Origin: Mucilaginibacter limnophilus
GTDB taxonomy: Bacteria; Bacteroidota; Bacteroidia; Sphingobacteriales; Sphingobacteriaceae
Direction of reading: 5' to 3'
Length of the DNA stretch: 64,000 nucleotides
Assembly: GCF_004005815.1 (NCBI RefSeq)
Contig: NZ_SACK01000003.1
Coordinates: forward strand, 248,001-312,000
A program made the position numbers and the translations under genes. Shown here in pieces: positions 54,785 to 63,981 of the stretch. The notes below the pieces were generated by a model. It saw only the letters and a program-made list of their open reading frames with translations. It did not search any database and had not been told where the DNA came from. Positions within the stretch are counted from its first letter, which is position 1. The number at the start of each line of letters is the position of its first letter.

Positions 54785-57700
54785 TTAGAAACTAATGATT
54801 ATACCAGCATTGTAAGTTTTGTTCATCGGATAGGTATATCCGTATATATCTGATGTATGCTCAGGATCAAGGCCTCTTACACCAGTGAAGGTTAATAAGT
54901 TGTATCCGTTAACATAAAATCTGGCGCGCTTAACCCCTACTCTGTTTGTTAAACTTACAGGCAAGGTGTAGCCAAGTTCAACGCTTTTTAAACGTAAATA
55001 AGACGCGTTTACAACTGATCGCTCAGAATTACTTGCAGCTACAGTACCGGTGTATGCGTAGTAGCCCGGTATCCATTTTGTATTCGGATTATAAATGTCG
55101 TCGCTTGGGTTTTCGGGGTGCCACCTGTCTAAAAACATAGTTAACGCGCTGGCGCTTCCGCCAAAGGCAAGCGGCTCTTTCAGCATTTCCGGATAATCAA
55201 CATTTACCAGAGCAGCTCCCTGCCATAACATGCTTAAATCTATGCCTTTATAAGTGGCAGATAAGTTGAAGCCAAAGTTTACTTTTGGTATATTCCTTTG
55301 TGTTACATCATTTTCCTGGATACCTCGCGTAGCGATAGGGTGCTCATCCCAGCCGTCAATAATACCGTCTTCATTCCAGTCGGTATATTTATAGTCGCCG
55401 GGCAGGGCACCGCGGTTACCACCACCGTAGTTAACCGGCGAATTGTATATTTCATCATAAGTTTGAAACTGGCCTTCATAGCCAAGTCCCCACCAAATAT
55501 CGTTGTAACGGTTTGTTGGATTATTGCGCCAGTTATCATAAGCGTTACCAAATTCACCAACCTCCTGATACCTTAATTTTGTGCGCGCATAACCAACGTT
55601 AAGGCCAATGTTATAACCCACCTCGCCTATTATATTGCGATGAGTCAGGTTTAATTCTATGCCTTGTGTACGGTCGCTGTTCAGATTCTCCTGCGGTAAA
55701 GATGCGCCAACAGTGCCCGGCAATGTACCAAGCCTGCTGCCCAGCAAGTCTTTACCATCTCTTCTGAACACATCCAGTTGTACACCTAATTTTCCCTGCC
55801 ACATGTCCAGATCAAGGCCGATGTTTGTTGTTCTGTAAGTGTACCATGTAATGCTGGTATTTGGTAAGCCTTTATCCGCCAAACCATTTATCAGCTGGCC
55901 ATTCCACAGATAAAAGCCTGATGGAAAATTATAACCTGACAAAAACTGGTAGTTTACTGCATCCTCATTACCCAGCACACCGTATGATCCACGTAGTTTG
56001 AAATTGTTAATGAATGACAAGGCAGAGGTATTTTTGAAAAATTGTTCTTCAGATATACGCCAGCCTACTTCGGCGCTTGGGAAAAGGCCCCACTGCTGGT
56101 CGTTACGAAAACGTGATGAACCATCGTAACGGAAACTGAATGTGGCCAGGTAGCGCGAATCAAATTCATAATTTAAACGGCCTACCAACGCTTTCCGGGC
56201 CCAGTCAGATAATCCGCCGGCATCCTGCGTAGCGGTCTGGTTGGTTGAGTTACCTGCGAATAGTTGATCAATTTTGAAAGCCAGTTCGCGATAGCCGTTA
56301 AAGTTATCGCCCTTACCGGTGGTTTCTTCATAAAGCGCAAGCGCACCAACGGTATGTTTCCCAAAACTGCGATTATAATTTAACTGCCACTGCATAAGGT
56401 TGGTTGAACCACGGCCAAAACCTCTTGATATGCCCATTGGGGTTGAAAACGTTTTACTGCTGTAAACCTGAGTTTCCGGATCATAAGTGTACAATTGGAA
56501 CGGCAACTGGTATCCTTTGTATTCAGAAACGTTATTGTCGTAACTGTAAAAGGCACGTGCCGCCAACCCGGGCACAAAAGGTATTTCATAATTCAAACTC
56601 ACCGATCCCTGAAATATGCTGTTGTCATAACGTTTATAACCTGTTAAATCGGCACGGCTGGTAACCAAGGGGTTATTATCATCACGCGCGGCACCGGGGT
56701 ATGCAGGGTTGTTGTTGGCGTAAAGGTCGGTAAGGGGTAGTTGGCCAAATATACTCTTGAACATTAACCAAGTGTCAGTCCACGGCTGGTTCTTGGTATC
56801 TTTAATACCTGAAAGGCGCATTTCGGCGGTAAGGCCTTTTGCTATTTTAGCGGTAACATTTGAGCGAAAGTTATATTTCTCGTAATTCAAATCGCCGCTT
56901 TTCCAAAAGCCCTGCTGGCTTAAATGGCCTAAGCTTAAATAATAATTGCTATTATCTGAACCACCTGTTGCGGTAATGTTATGCTGGTTTTGCGGTACCG
57001 ACCGATCTAAAACCGGCGCATACCAATCGGTAGTGGTTTTGGCGCCGCTGCGGTACAATTCAAAATCGGCATCGTTAAAGCGTACGGTAGGGTTATCCAG
57101 ACTATGACCAAACTTCTCGTTCATCAATGTCATGTACTCAATAGCGTCAACCGTATTTTCTAAACCGGCCGGGCGTTGAACGCCATAATTTCCGGTATAT
57201 GTAAGTTCTACCTTTCCTTTTTTACCTGATTTTGTGGTAACCAATATCACACCATCCGCGGCGCGCACACCATAAATAGCTGCTGATGCATCTTTCAACA
57301 CCGAAATGTTATCAATGTCATTTGGGTCAAGGCGCTCAAGGCTTCCGCGTGGCACACCATCAATAATAATCAGCGGGTTTCTGCTTGAACCACGAATGCT
57401 AAGGATGGTGTTAAACGAGCCCGGTTCGCTGCTTTTTTGTGCGATGTTTAAACCTGGTATCTTACCTGTTAACGAGTTGAATACGTTCTCGTTTTTGGTT
57501 GTCACGATATCTTTCCCGTTAATGGATGATACCGCTCCGGTAAGTGATACCTTTTTTTGCGACCCGTAACCTACAACAACAACCTCTTCCAGGCCGGTGC
57601 TTGCGGGCTTAAGTGTTACGGTTACATTAGTGCTGCCGTTTAAAGGCAGGGTTTGCGTTTCGTAGCCTACATAATTAATTACCAATGTGGCTGATGAGCT

Positions 57701-57889
57701 GGCTACATTTAAAGTAAAAGTTCCTTCGGCGGAAGTAGCTGTAGCGATACTTGTTCCGCTCACTTTAACAACTGCGCCGCCCAGTGGCTGGCCGGTGTCG
57801 TCAAGGACTTTACCATTGATGGTGACGCTTTGCCCATGAACAGACAAGACGGTGCACCACATCAACAAGATGAATAAAATTCTTTTCAT
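54785..57889 (-). CDS. susC: SusC-like TonB-dependent transporter (rhamnose locus)
   Basis: The 1034-aa protein has a signal peptide, a carboxypeptidase-like domain (TINGKVLDDTGQPLGGAVVKVSGTS), and the SusC plug (EVVVVGYGSQKKVSLTGAVSSI, VLKDASAAIYGVRAADGVILVTTKSG). A 22-strand-type barrel ends in AGIIISF. It is the first gene of the SusC-SusD-DUF3823 operon. Upstream (57993-58015) is a 23-bp sequence partly shared with the stretch upstream of the integrase remnant. Confidence 0.96.
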   Translation of the reverse strand: MKRILFILLMWCTVLSVHGQSVTINGKVLDDTGQPLGGAVVKVSGTSIATATSAEGTFTLNVASSSATLVINYVGYETQTLPLNGSTNVTVTLKPASTGLEEVVVVGYGSQKKVSLTGAVSSINGKDIVTTKNENVFNSLTGKIPGLNIAQKSSEPGSFNTILSIRGSSRNPLIIIDGVPRGSLERLDPNDIDNISVLKDASAAIYGVRAADGVILVTTKSGKKGKVELTYTGNYGVQRPAGLENTVDAIEYMTLMNEKFGHSLDNPTVRFNDADFELYRSGAKTTTDWYAPVLDRSVPQNQHNITATGGSDNSNYYLSLGHLSQQGFWKSGDLNYEKYNFRSNVTAKIAKGLTAEMRLSGIKDTKNQPWTDTWLMFKSIFGQLPLTDLYANNNPAYPGAARDDNNPLVTSRADLTGYKRYDNSIFQGSVSLNYEIPFVPGLAARAFYSYDNNVSEYKGYQLPFQLYTYDPETQVYSSKTFSTPMGISRGFGRGSTNLMQWQLNYNRSFGKHTVGALALYEETTGKGDNFNGYRELAFKIDQLFAGNSTNQTATQDAGGLSDWARKALVGRLNYEFDSRYLATFSFRYDGSSRFRNDQQWGLFPSAEVGWRISEEQFFKNTSALSFINNFKLRGSYGVLGNEDAVNYQFLSGYNFPSGFYLWNGQLINGLADKGLPNTSITWYTYRTTNIGLDLDMWQGKLGVQLDVFRRDGKDLLGSRLGTLPGTVGASLPQENLNSDRTQGIELNLTHRNIIGEVGYNIGLNVGYARTKLRYQEVGEFGNAYDNWRNNPTNRYNDIWWGLGYEGQFQTYDEIYNSPVNYGGGNRGALPGDYKYTDWNEDGIIDGWDEHPIATRGIQENDVTQRNIPKVNFGFNLSATYKGIDLSMLWQGAALVNVDYPEMLKEPLAFGGSASALTMFLDRWHPENPSDDIYNPNTKWIPGYYAYTGTVAASNSERSVVNASYLRLKSVELGYTLPVSLTNRVGVKRARFYVNGYNLLTFTGVRGLDPEHTSDIYGYTYPMNKTYNAGIIISF

Positions 57890-58101
57890 GCTTTTGGGTT
57901 TAAATTTTGGTTTGTTAACTGAATAGCAAAGAAATCAGGGCAGATTAGCAAAGTATTAAATTTGTATTAGAAAGGCATAGCATGTTATTAAATAATTGAC
58001 AAACAGATAATTAAATATTTTAATTTGATCATTTAATGCGGTTTATAGTAGCAAAATAATACTTGTTAATGTATATAATTTGCTGTATTTGATTACAGAT
58101 T

Positions 58102-58135
58102 AACTAAACGGGACAGGTTTTCCGCCCGTTTAGTT
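58102..58135. terminator. Terminator after the esterase gene
   Basis: AACTAAACGGG (58102-58112) and CCCGTTTAGTT (58125-58135) form an 11-bp stem with a 12-nt loop, 11 bp downstream of the esterase stop on the minus strand. Confidence 0.75.
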
Positions 58136-58146
58136 AAACATTATAA

Positions 58147-59475
58147 TTATTGAACTTTTACTGATGATACCATATCATTCGCAGATGGACTTAAGGCCGT
58201 AAAATCAGGCGTATCTGACGTCCTTGTCCACGACTGGCCTGTGAAGTTGTCATCAGAATACATAATAAGCGTGCGTCCGGCGGGTACTCTTACTGATGAA
58301 GCCCAGTCATTTGGCATACCTAAAGCGGCTAATTGTGACAGTGTATAATTACCTACTGTTAAAACCTGGCTGGCGCCAGCCGCGTATTGGGTATCCTGAT
58401 AAAACGTTACACCGCCTGTTATATATGTTGACAGTATTGGTTTTAATCTGTTTGCTACCTTGATATTCCCTGCAACGCTTGGATGCAATCCGTCTGTATA
58501 ATCAGATGATCCGGGAGTTAACCAGCCATCGGTATTAACGTAATGTACCCTGTTATCGCCAGCAGCAACGCGCGCGGCTACAGCAGCCACAGTGGGTGCG
58601 GTTTTTAAATTCAGAAACGTTCTTAGCACGATGATTTCTGCATTTGGGAACTGCGCACGTATGTTAGCCAGGAATGTAGTATAAGTGCTTTGAAATGCAG
58701 CATCAGGTACGTTGTTTGAATTATCATTTGTTCCCAGATTGATTACAATAGCCTTTGGCGTATAAGTGGCAAAATTCCAATTAGGCGATGAGGGGTAAGC
58801 GAAGGATTGTCTCTTAAAATACTGTACATCCATACCAGTACCACCAGTGTAACCGCTGGTTAAATTGATACCCGGATAAGAAATCTGCGTATGTTCGGCA
58901 CCCAAACTTTCAGACAATACCCAGCCATAAGCCGACACATTTGCCTGCGGGTCGGTATAGCCTGTGGTAATAGAATCGCCAATGTATTCGATAAGGTTCG
59001 CACCCACTGATGGTGCACTGGTAGTAGCACCGGCATCAAGTATCAGCCCTTGAAAATTAAATACATAATCGTAATCTTTACCCTGGGCAACACTTAGTGA
59101 ATGTGTTCCGGCAGCAAGAGCCGTGGGAGTTAAATTAATAGTCCCGGTAACGCCTATATAACTAACCCATGCGCCATTATCAATTTTAGCGTAGAAGTTG
59201 CTGGTATTGCCAACTTTTACTTTTACAGTTGTTCCGGTAAACCTTACTTTTATATAAGCACCGCCCCAATAACTTACATACTGCGTGCTGCTACTAAAAT
59301 CCCAGCGCCCAAAATATTTAATGTTGGCGTCGCTTAAATCACCGGCGGCGTTAACGCGCAATTTGGGTTCTTTTTTAGCAACAGATTTAGTTGCCAGCAT
59401 TTTCTCTTTTGCACAACCCATTAACATCGACGATGCAACTAAGATTGCAATAAACAAGAAATTCATCTTTTTCAT
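58147..59475 (-). CDS. SGNH esterase lipoprotein with C-terminal beta/gamma-crystallin module
   Basis: The 442-aa protein has a lipobox (LMGC, Cys21). An N-terminal jelly roll (about 50-150; IKYFGRWDFSSSTQYVSYWGGAYIKVRF) resembles the CE2-type N-domain. The SGNH hydrolase core (about 160-345) has IGDSITTGY (nucleophile Ser), GTNDN and the catalytic DGLHPS. Residues about 355-442 form a beta/gamma-crystallin domain with two canonical calcium motifs (NDWASS and NDMVSS). CE2-like enzymes deacetylate polysaccharides. It follows the GH71/99-like gene by 18 bp, with which it shares the crystallin module. Confidence 0.88.
   Translation of the reverse strand: MKKMNFLFIAILVASSMLMGCAKEKMLATKSVAKKEPKLRVNAAGDLSDANIKYFGRWDFSSSTQYVSYWGGAYIKVRFTGTTVKVKVGNTSNFYAKIDNGAWVSYIGVTGTINLTPTALAAGTHSLSVAQGKDYDYVFNFQGLILDAGATTSAPSVGANLIEYIGDSITTGYTDPQANVSAYGWVLSESLGAEHTQISYPGINLTSGYTGGTGMDVQYFKRQSFAYPSSPNWNFATYTPKAIVINLGTNDNSNNVPDAAFQSTYTTFLANIRAQFPNAEIIVLRTFLNLKTAPTVAAVAARVAAGDNRVHYVNTDGWLTPGSSDYTDGLHPSVAGNIKVANRLKPILSTYITGGVTFYQDTQYAAGASQVLTVGNYTLSQLAALGMPNDWASSVRVPAGRTLIMYSDDNFTGQSWTRTSDTPDFTALSPSANDMVSSVKVQ
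58150..58395 (-). repeat. Beta/gamma-crystallin module, copy 1
   Basis: These 246 bp encode the C-terminal 82 residues of the esterase and are highly similar, roughly 85-90% by eye, to 59497-59742 in the next gene. The last residues are identical (PSANDMVSSVKVQ). Confidence 0.8.
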
Positions 59476-59493
59476 TGTAATATTTGCTTATTG

Positions 59494-61023
59494 TTATTGC
59501 ACTTTTACTGATGATACCATATCATTAGCAGATGGACTTAGGGTAGTAAAATCAGGAGTATCTGACGTTCTTGTCCATGATTGGCCTGTGAAGTTGTCAT
59601 CAGAATACATAATAAGCGTGCGCCCGGAAGGTACTTTTACTGATGAAGCCCAATCATTAGGCATGCCGCGGGCTGCCAGCTGCGATAATGTGTAGGTTCC
59701 AACCGGTAATACCTGGCTGGCAGCACCACCATAACTTGTGTTTGCATAAAAGGTAACGCCGCTTGTAATGGTATGCGACGTTGGGTGCGACGCGCTGTAA
59801 GGCAGCAAGCCTTTCAACATTTTACCTCCATCGCCGGTTAAACGCAAATAGAAGTCAGATGATACCGCCACACCATCGGCATCCAGATTCAGAAACCATT
59901 GACCTGCCGGAGCCATTGAGGCGTTTTCGGCGGTTTTAAATATTTGTGTAGCTTCATTTAACTCATCAAACATAGCCACATAAACATTTCCAACGCCTGC
60001 GTTTTTGATTACGGCAAACTGCGACCATAAGAAATCGCCATGATTGCGCGGAAATTGGTTTTGTGGTGATGCAGGACCATTTGTGTTATAAAATGATGTG
60101 CCGGGATAAACGCATGGCTGATAATCCATACCATTGGCATTACAAAAATCGCGGTCGCCGGTTACCCAAGGTGTGTAGCTTGCGTCAACAACACGCCCAA
60201 CGGCCCACCCCGAGATCATGTTGAATGCCTTATAAGCATTAATAAAGCCGGCTTTTGAATCACCGGTACCGGTACGCCATTGGCCGGGAACGGACCCAAT
60301 TACGTAGCACCCTTGTGCTTTAAACCAGTTGATCAGGTCTAACGCGTCGGCTTCGCTTGACGGGTGGCTGGCATAACCTAAGCCGTAAATTGACACTACC
60401 GGCTTTCCGTTTTGCTTTGCGTAAGCGGATGAGGCGAGGAGATTTAGCCCGCCAGTAGCAGCAATAGTATTTGTCCAGTCGGTTTTAATGGCGGCAAGGT
60501 TCCCCCAGCCCGAAGCGTCATACATGATGTAGAACTTGCGGTTATAGGTTTGAGCTGCATTTTTAGCCCGTGTGGCTATGCCGTCCCTGAAAGCCTTGAT
60601 GGTACTGCCGGGTGTTATCTCATTACAAAAGCGTTGCACTGCGGCGCAGTCAATATCATATTGCTGCATCCATTGAAAATGTTTGTTGACGGTTGATTGA
60701 TCCCACGCCGAAAACATTTTTGCAGGCTGCCCATTGCCTAAATTCGGATGCGTGGTTTGGTAAGTGGTTGTGTACTCGCGCACGTCAGGCCAGCATTCAA
60801 GGTTTTGGTGCCCCCATGTATTTTGCGGAGACCCGTCGCCCGCGGCGGTAAACCAGCCCTGGTAGCCGGTTACAACCTTGCCCACAACATCGCCCGCCGG
60901 CGATGCGCTTGTGATTAACGATGTGTTTCTGGCTACGCTGTCGGCTTTGCTAAACTCTTTCTTAGAGCAGCTTACAGCTGTAATACCCAAAAGGATACCA
61001 CATACAAGAAATTTCTTCTTCAT
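59494..61023 (-). CDS. GH71/GH99-like hydrolase lipoprotein with C-terminal beta/gamma-crystallin module
   Basis: The 509-aa protein has a lipobox (AVSC, Cys19). Residues about 45-415 match the GH71/99-like group of Bacteroidota: VTGYQGWFTAAGDGSPQNTWGHQ, VNKHFQWMQQYDIDCAAVQRF, KFYIMYDASGW, and YVAMFDELNEATQIF, whose Asp/Glu pair is a plausible catalytic site. The last 82 residues are a beta/gamma-crystallin domain with NDWASS and NDMVSS calcium motifs. Relatives include alpha-1,3-glucanases and endo-mannosidase-like enzymes, so the substrate is uncertain. It is the first gene of a two-gene operon with the esterase. Confidence 0.85.
   Translation of the reverse strand: MKKKFLVCGILLGITAVSCSKKEFSKADSVARNTSLITSASPAGDVVGKVVTGYQGWFTAAGDGSPQNTWGHQNLECWPDVREYTTTYQTTHPNLGNGQPAKMFSAWDQSTVNKHFQWMQQYDIDCAAVQRFCNEITPGSTIKAFRDGIATRAKNAAQTYNRKFYIMYDASGWGNLAAIKTDWTNTIAATGGLNLLASSAYAKQNGKPVVSIYGLGYASHPSSEADALDLINWFKAQGCYVIGSVPGQWRTGTGDSKAGFINAYKAFNMISGWAVGRVVDASYTPWVTGDRDFCNANGMDYQPCVYPGTSFYNTNGPASPQNQFPRNHGDFLWSQFAVIKNAGVGNVYVAMFDELNEATQIFKTAENASMAPAGQWFLNLDADGVAVSSDFYLRLTGDGGKMLKGLLPYSASHPTSHTITSGVTFYANTSYGGAASQVLPVGTYTLSQLAARGMPNDWASSVKVPSGRTLIMYSDDNFTGQSWTRTSDTPDFTTLSPSANDMVSSVKVQ
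59497..59742 (-). repeat. Beta/gamma-crystallin module, copy 2
   Basis: This is the partner of the repeat at 58150-58395, encoding the C-terminal domain of the GH71/99-like protein in the same orientation, 1347 bp away. Most differences are silent or conservative. Confidence 0.8.
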
Positions 61024-61346
61024 ACTAATTTTGGTTAAATGGTTATAATTTGGTTGATTATGAAGACAAAGAAATTTAAGCGGATTAACTATTAATTAGT
61101 AATTAATTAAAAAACATATTATGAGGAAAATATTGCTATCAAGGGAGAGCCTTCCACTTAATTAGCTGTTGTATTACTATTTACTTACCGCCTGATGCGG
61201 TGGTTAAAATGGATAAATAACAGCTGCCTTAAGCGACTTTCAATTTTTTATGATTTCATTATGGAATTGGATTATTATTTGCATCTGATTATAAAAACGC
61301 ATAAACTTTATTGCTGCTAAATAGTCTAACATAATATAATTATTCA
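61024..61346. other. Divergent intergenic region, no gene seen
   Basis: These AT-rich 323 bp lie between the GH71/99-like operon (minus) and the DUF4251 gene (plus). They should contain both promoters. I see no clear -33/-7 pair or repeat. Confidence 0.5.
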
Positions 61347-61850
61347 ATGAAAACATTATTAAACATAGTCATCGCTGCTTTAATGCTATTAAGTGTGAAT
61401 GCAGTAAGTGCTCAAAACAGCAAGGCAGATAAAAAAGCCGCTAAGGAACTGGCGGTTATGAATAAAATTGATTCAGTAAATTATACTTTTAAAGCTACCT
61501 ATATGATTCCGTTGCAAGGCCCGGGCCGCCCTATTGTAACCAATGATTATGATTTGCGAGTTAAAAAGGATTCGGTAATAGCTTATCTTCCCTTTTTTGG
61601 CAGGGTTTATATGAAAGCCCCTATAAATTCTAATGATGGCGGCTTAAAGTTCACTTCTACAAAGTTTGATTATAAAACCACCACCAAGAAAAAGGGTGGC
61701 TGGCGGGTAACAATAATAATAAAGGATACTGACAAAGCTAACCGCATAACACTTGATATTTCACCAAATGGCAGCGCAACTTTAGTTACAGTAGGTAATT
61801 TTCGCGATGCGATAACTTTTTATGGAAATATTGTTACCGACAACAAATAA
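61347..61850 (+). CDS. DUF4251 exported protein
   Basis: The 167-aa protein has a signal peptide (to SAQ, residue 23) and the DUF4251 pattern: DSVNYTFKATYMIPLQGPGRPIVTNDYDLRVKKDSVIAYLPFFGRVYMAPI-like centre, then SPNGSATLVTVGNFRDAITFYGNI. It is a small periplasmic beta-rich protein of unknown role, common in Bacteroidota. Its stop lies 2 bp from the end of the convergent eutC gene. No functional link to its neighbours is evident. Confidence 0.85.
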   Translation: MKTLLNIVIAALMLLSVNAVSAQNSKADKKAAKELAVMNKIDSVNYTFKATYMIPLQGPGRPIVTNDYDLRVKKDSVIAYLPFFGRVYMKAPINSNDGGLKFTSTKFDYKTTTKKKGGWRVTIIIKDTDKANRITLDISPNGSATLVTVGNFRDAITFYGNIVTDNK

Positions 61851-61852
61851 TG

Positions 61853-62608
61853 CTAAGGGAAATAGCCTGTGGCTGTGTTGTCCTTTAATTGCACACCAGA
61901 TAATTTCCGCCTGAAAGCCTGCTGTATCAAATTGTAAAGCTTTCGGGCGGCCTGATCATATGGCAAACCTTCGGGGCGAATATTTGATACGCAGTTGCGG
62001 GCTTCATCTGTTAGCCCCGGTTTTGGATTATAGGTAAGATATGCCCCCATACTATCTGACGAGCTCAGGCCCGGTCTTTCACCTATCAACATCAGTGATA
62101 GCTTCGCGTTCAGGATCGAAGCCACAACATCGCCTACGGCTACGCGGCCATGTTCAACCAAAGCAATGGGAGCCACAGTAAGTTTTGCATCAGTTAACAT
62201 TGGCAACAATGCCTCAAGCAATAATACAGCGTTACTGTTTACCGCGTAAGCAGACAAACCATCGGCAATAATAACAGCTATATCTGTCTGGCCTACATGA
62301 TTCTGTAATTGCTGTGCAGATGCATCATCCAATAATCTTCCCAAGTCAGGCCGCTGCAAGTACAGCTCTCTATAATTTGCCCGGCTTTCCAGATGTAATA
62401 TAGGTAATTTAAATTGCACAAGCGAGGCAGTTAACTTTTCGGTGTCGAGCTTAGAATAAACAGCATCACGTGCGTGTGCATGAGCCAATCTAAACTCAAG
62501 CGATTCTTTAACAGGAATGCCGCTGCCTGTCCTGCCAATGCCAATTCTTGCACGGGTATGTATCCGCAATGCTTTCCAAGCATTATGGTATTCAGGTTCC
62601 TCACTCAT
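61853..62608 (-). CDS. eutC: Ethanolamine ammonia-lyase, small subunit
   Basis: The 251-aa protein matches EutC: HTRARIGIGRTGSGIPVKESLEFRLAHAHARDAV near the N-terminus, QTDIAVIIADGLSAYAVNSNA, LMLIGERPGLSSSDSMGAYLTYNPKPG, and NCVSNIRPEGLPYDQAARKL near the C-terminus. With EutB it forms the adenosylcobalamin-dependent enzyme that converts ethanolamine to acetaldehyde and ammonia. Its ATG overlaps the eutB stop by 4 bp (ATGA), showing translational coupling. It is shorter than the enterobacterial protein, as usual outside Enterobacteria. Confidence 0.96.
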   Translation of the reverse strand: MSEEPEYHNAWKALRIHTRARIGIGRTGSGIPVKESLEFRLAHAHARDAVYSKLDTEKLTASLVQFKLPILHLESRANYRELYLQRPDLGRLLDDASAQQLQNHVGQTDIAVIIADGLSAYAVNSNAVLLLEALLPMLTDAKLTVAPIALVEHGRVAVGDVVASILNAKLSLMLIGERPGLSSSDSMGAYLTYNPKPGLTDEARNCVSNIRPEGLPYDQAARKLYNLIQQAFRRKLSGVQLKDNTATGYFP

Positions 62609-63981
62609 AATTTTGCCGCTTGTAACAACCGGTTGGACGCGCCGGCTATCAGTACACCCTGTTCGTTTATTATATCCTGCTTAAGTAACCATTGTTCAAA
62701 CTCGGGCGCCGGCCGAAAGCCCAGCATTTGCCGGATATACAACGCATCGTGAAATGATGTAGATTGATAATTCAGCATAATATCGTCACTGCCGGGTATG
62801 CCCATAATAAAATTGCAGCCTGCAACGCCAAGTAATGTTAAAAGGTTATCTATATCGTCCTGATCGGCTTCAGCATGGTTTGTATAGCAAACATCAACCC
62901 CCATTGGCAGGCCGAGCAGTTTTCCGCAAAAATGGTCTTCTAAAGCTGCGCGAATAATTTGCTTACCATCATACAAATATTCTGGGCCAATAAAACCGAC
63001 AACCGTATTTACCAGCAGTGGATTAAAATTACGTGCCACACCATATGCCCTTGCTTCACAAGTTTGCTGGTCAACACCATGATGTGCGTTTGCTGAAAGC
63101 GAACTTCCCTGCCCCGTTTCGAAGTACATTACATTATTGCCAACGGTGCCGCGGCCCAATGCCAATGTGGCCCGATGTGCTTCTTCAATAACTGACAGGT
63201 TGATGCCGAAACTTTTGTTTGTTAGCTCAGTTCCGCCAATTGATTGAAAACAAAGGTCGACCGGCATGCCGGCGCTTGCCAATTCGATAGTGGTAGTAAT
63301 GTGCGTGAGCACACATGATTGTGTCGGTATGTCAAACTGTAGCCTTAGAGCATCTAATATTTTAAGCAGTTGCAAAGTATTCGCCGGACTATCAGTAGCC
63401 GGGTTTATGCCAATACACGCATCGCCGCTGCCATAAAGCAGACCGTCTATTATGCTGGCCATTATTCCTTTCGGATCGTCTGTCGGGTGATTTGGCTGCA
63501 GTCGGGTAGAAAAACGGCCTTTCAAACCAATCGTATTGCGGAATTTAGTAATCACTTCGCATTTTTTTGCTACTGCGATCATGTCCTGGTTGCGCATAAT
63601 CTTAGAAACCGCGGCGGCCATTTCAGGTGTAATGCCTTTTGACACCGATTTTAAGATATTGCAATCAACCTCATCACTCAGCAGCCAGTCGCGAAACTCA
63701 CCTACAGTGAGGTGACTTATTTGTGCAAACGCTATGGTATCATGGCTGTCAATAATAAGACGGGTAATCTCATCTTCCTCGTAAGGAATTATGCTTTCAT
63801 TAAGAAAAGCCTTTAAGGGAACATCGGCAAGTACTATTTGCGCAGCTACTCGCTCCTCATAAGTTTCTGCTGCTATACCGGCCAGCGCGTCGCCGCTGCG
63901 ATAAGGAGATGCTTTGGCAAGCAACTCTTTCAGGTTATCAAACCGGTAAACTTTATTTTGTATGGTGTACCGGTAACTCAT
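62605..63981 (-). CDS. eutB: Ethanolamine ammonia-lyase, large subunit
   Basis: The 458-aa protein has EutB marks: SPYRSGDALAGIAAET, RFSTRLQPNHPTDDPKGI, GSGDACIGINPATDSPAN, MYFETGQGSSLSANAHHGVDQQTCEARAYG, and GVDVCYTNHAEADQDD. It carries the active site that binds ethanolamine and B12 with EutC. No microcompartment shell gene is in the window. Upstream, a TAA stop at 63985-63987 on the minus strand could end a preceding gene outside the window, possibly a permease, but only a few codons are visible. Confidence 0.96.
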   Translation of the reverse strand: MSYRYTIQNKVYRFDNLKELLAKASPYRSGDALAGIAAETYEERVAAQIVLADVPLKAFLNESIIPYEEDEITRLIIDSHDTIAFAQISHLTVGEFRDWLLSDEVDCNILKSVSKGITPEMAAAVSKIMRNQDMIAVAKKCEVITKFRNTIGLKGRFSTRLQPNHPTDDPKGIMASIIDGLLYGSGDACIGINPATDSPANTLQLLKILDALRLQFDIPTQSCVLTHITTTIELASAGMPVDLCFQSIGGTELTNKSFGINLSVIEEAHRATLALGRGTVGNNVMYFETGQGSSLSANAHHGVDQQTCEARAYGVARNFNPLLVNTVVGFIGPEYLYDGKQIIRAALEDHFCGKLLGLPMGVDVCYTNHAEADQDDIDNLLTLLGVAGCNFIMGIPGSDDIMLNYQSTSFHDALYIRQMLGFRPAPEFEQWLLKQDIINEQGVLIAGASNRLLQAAKL

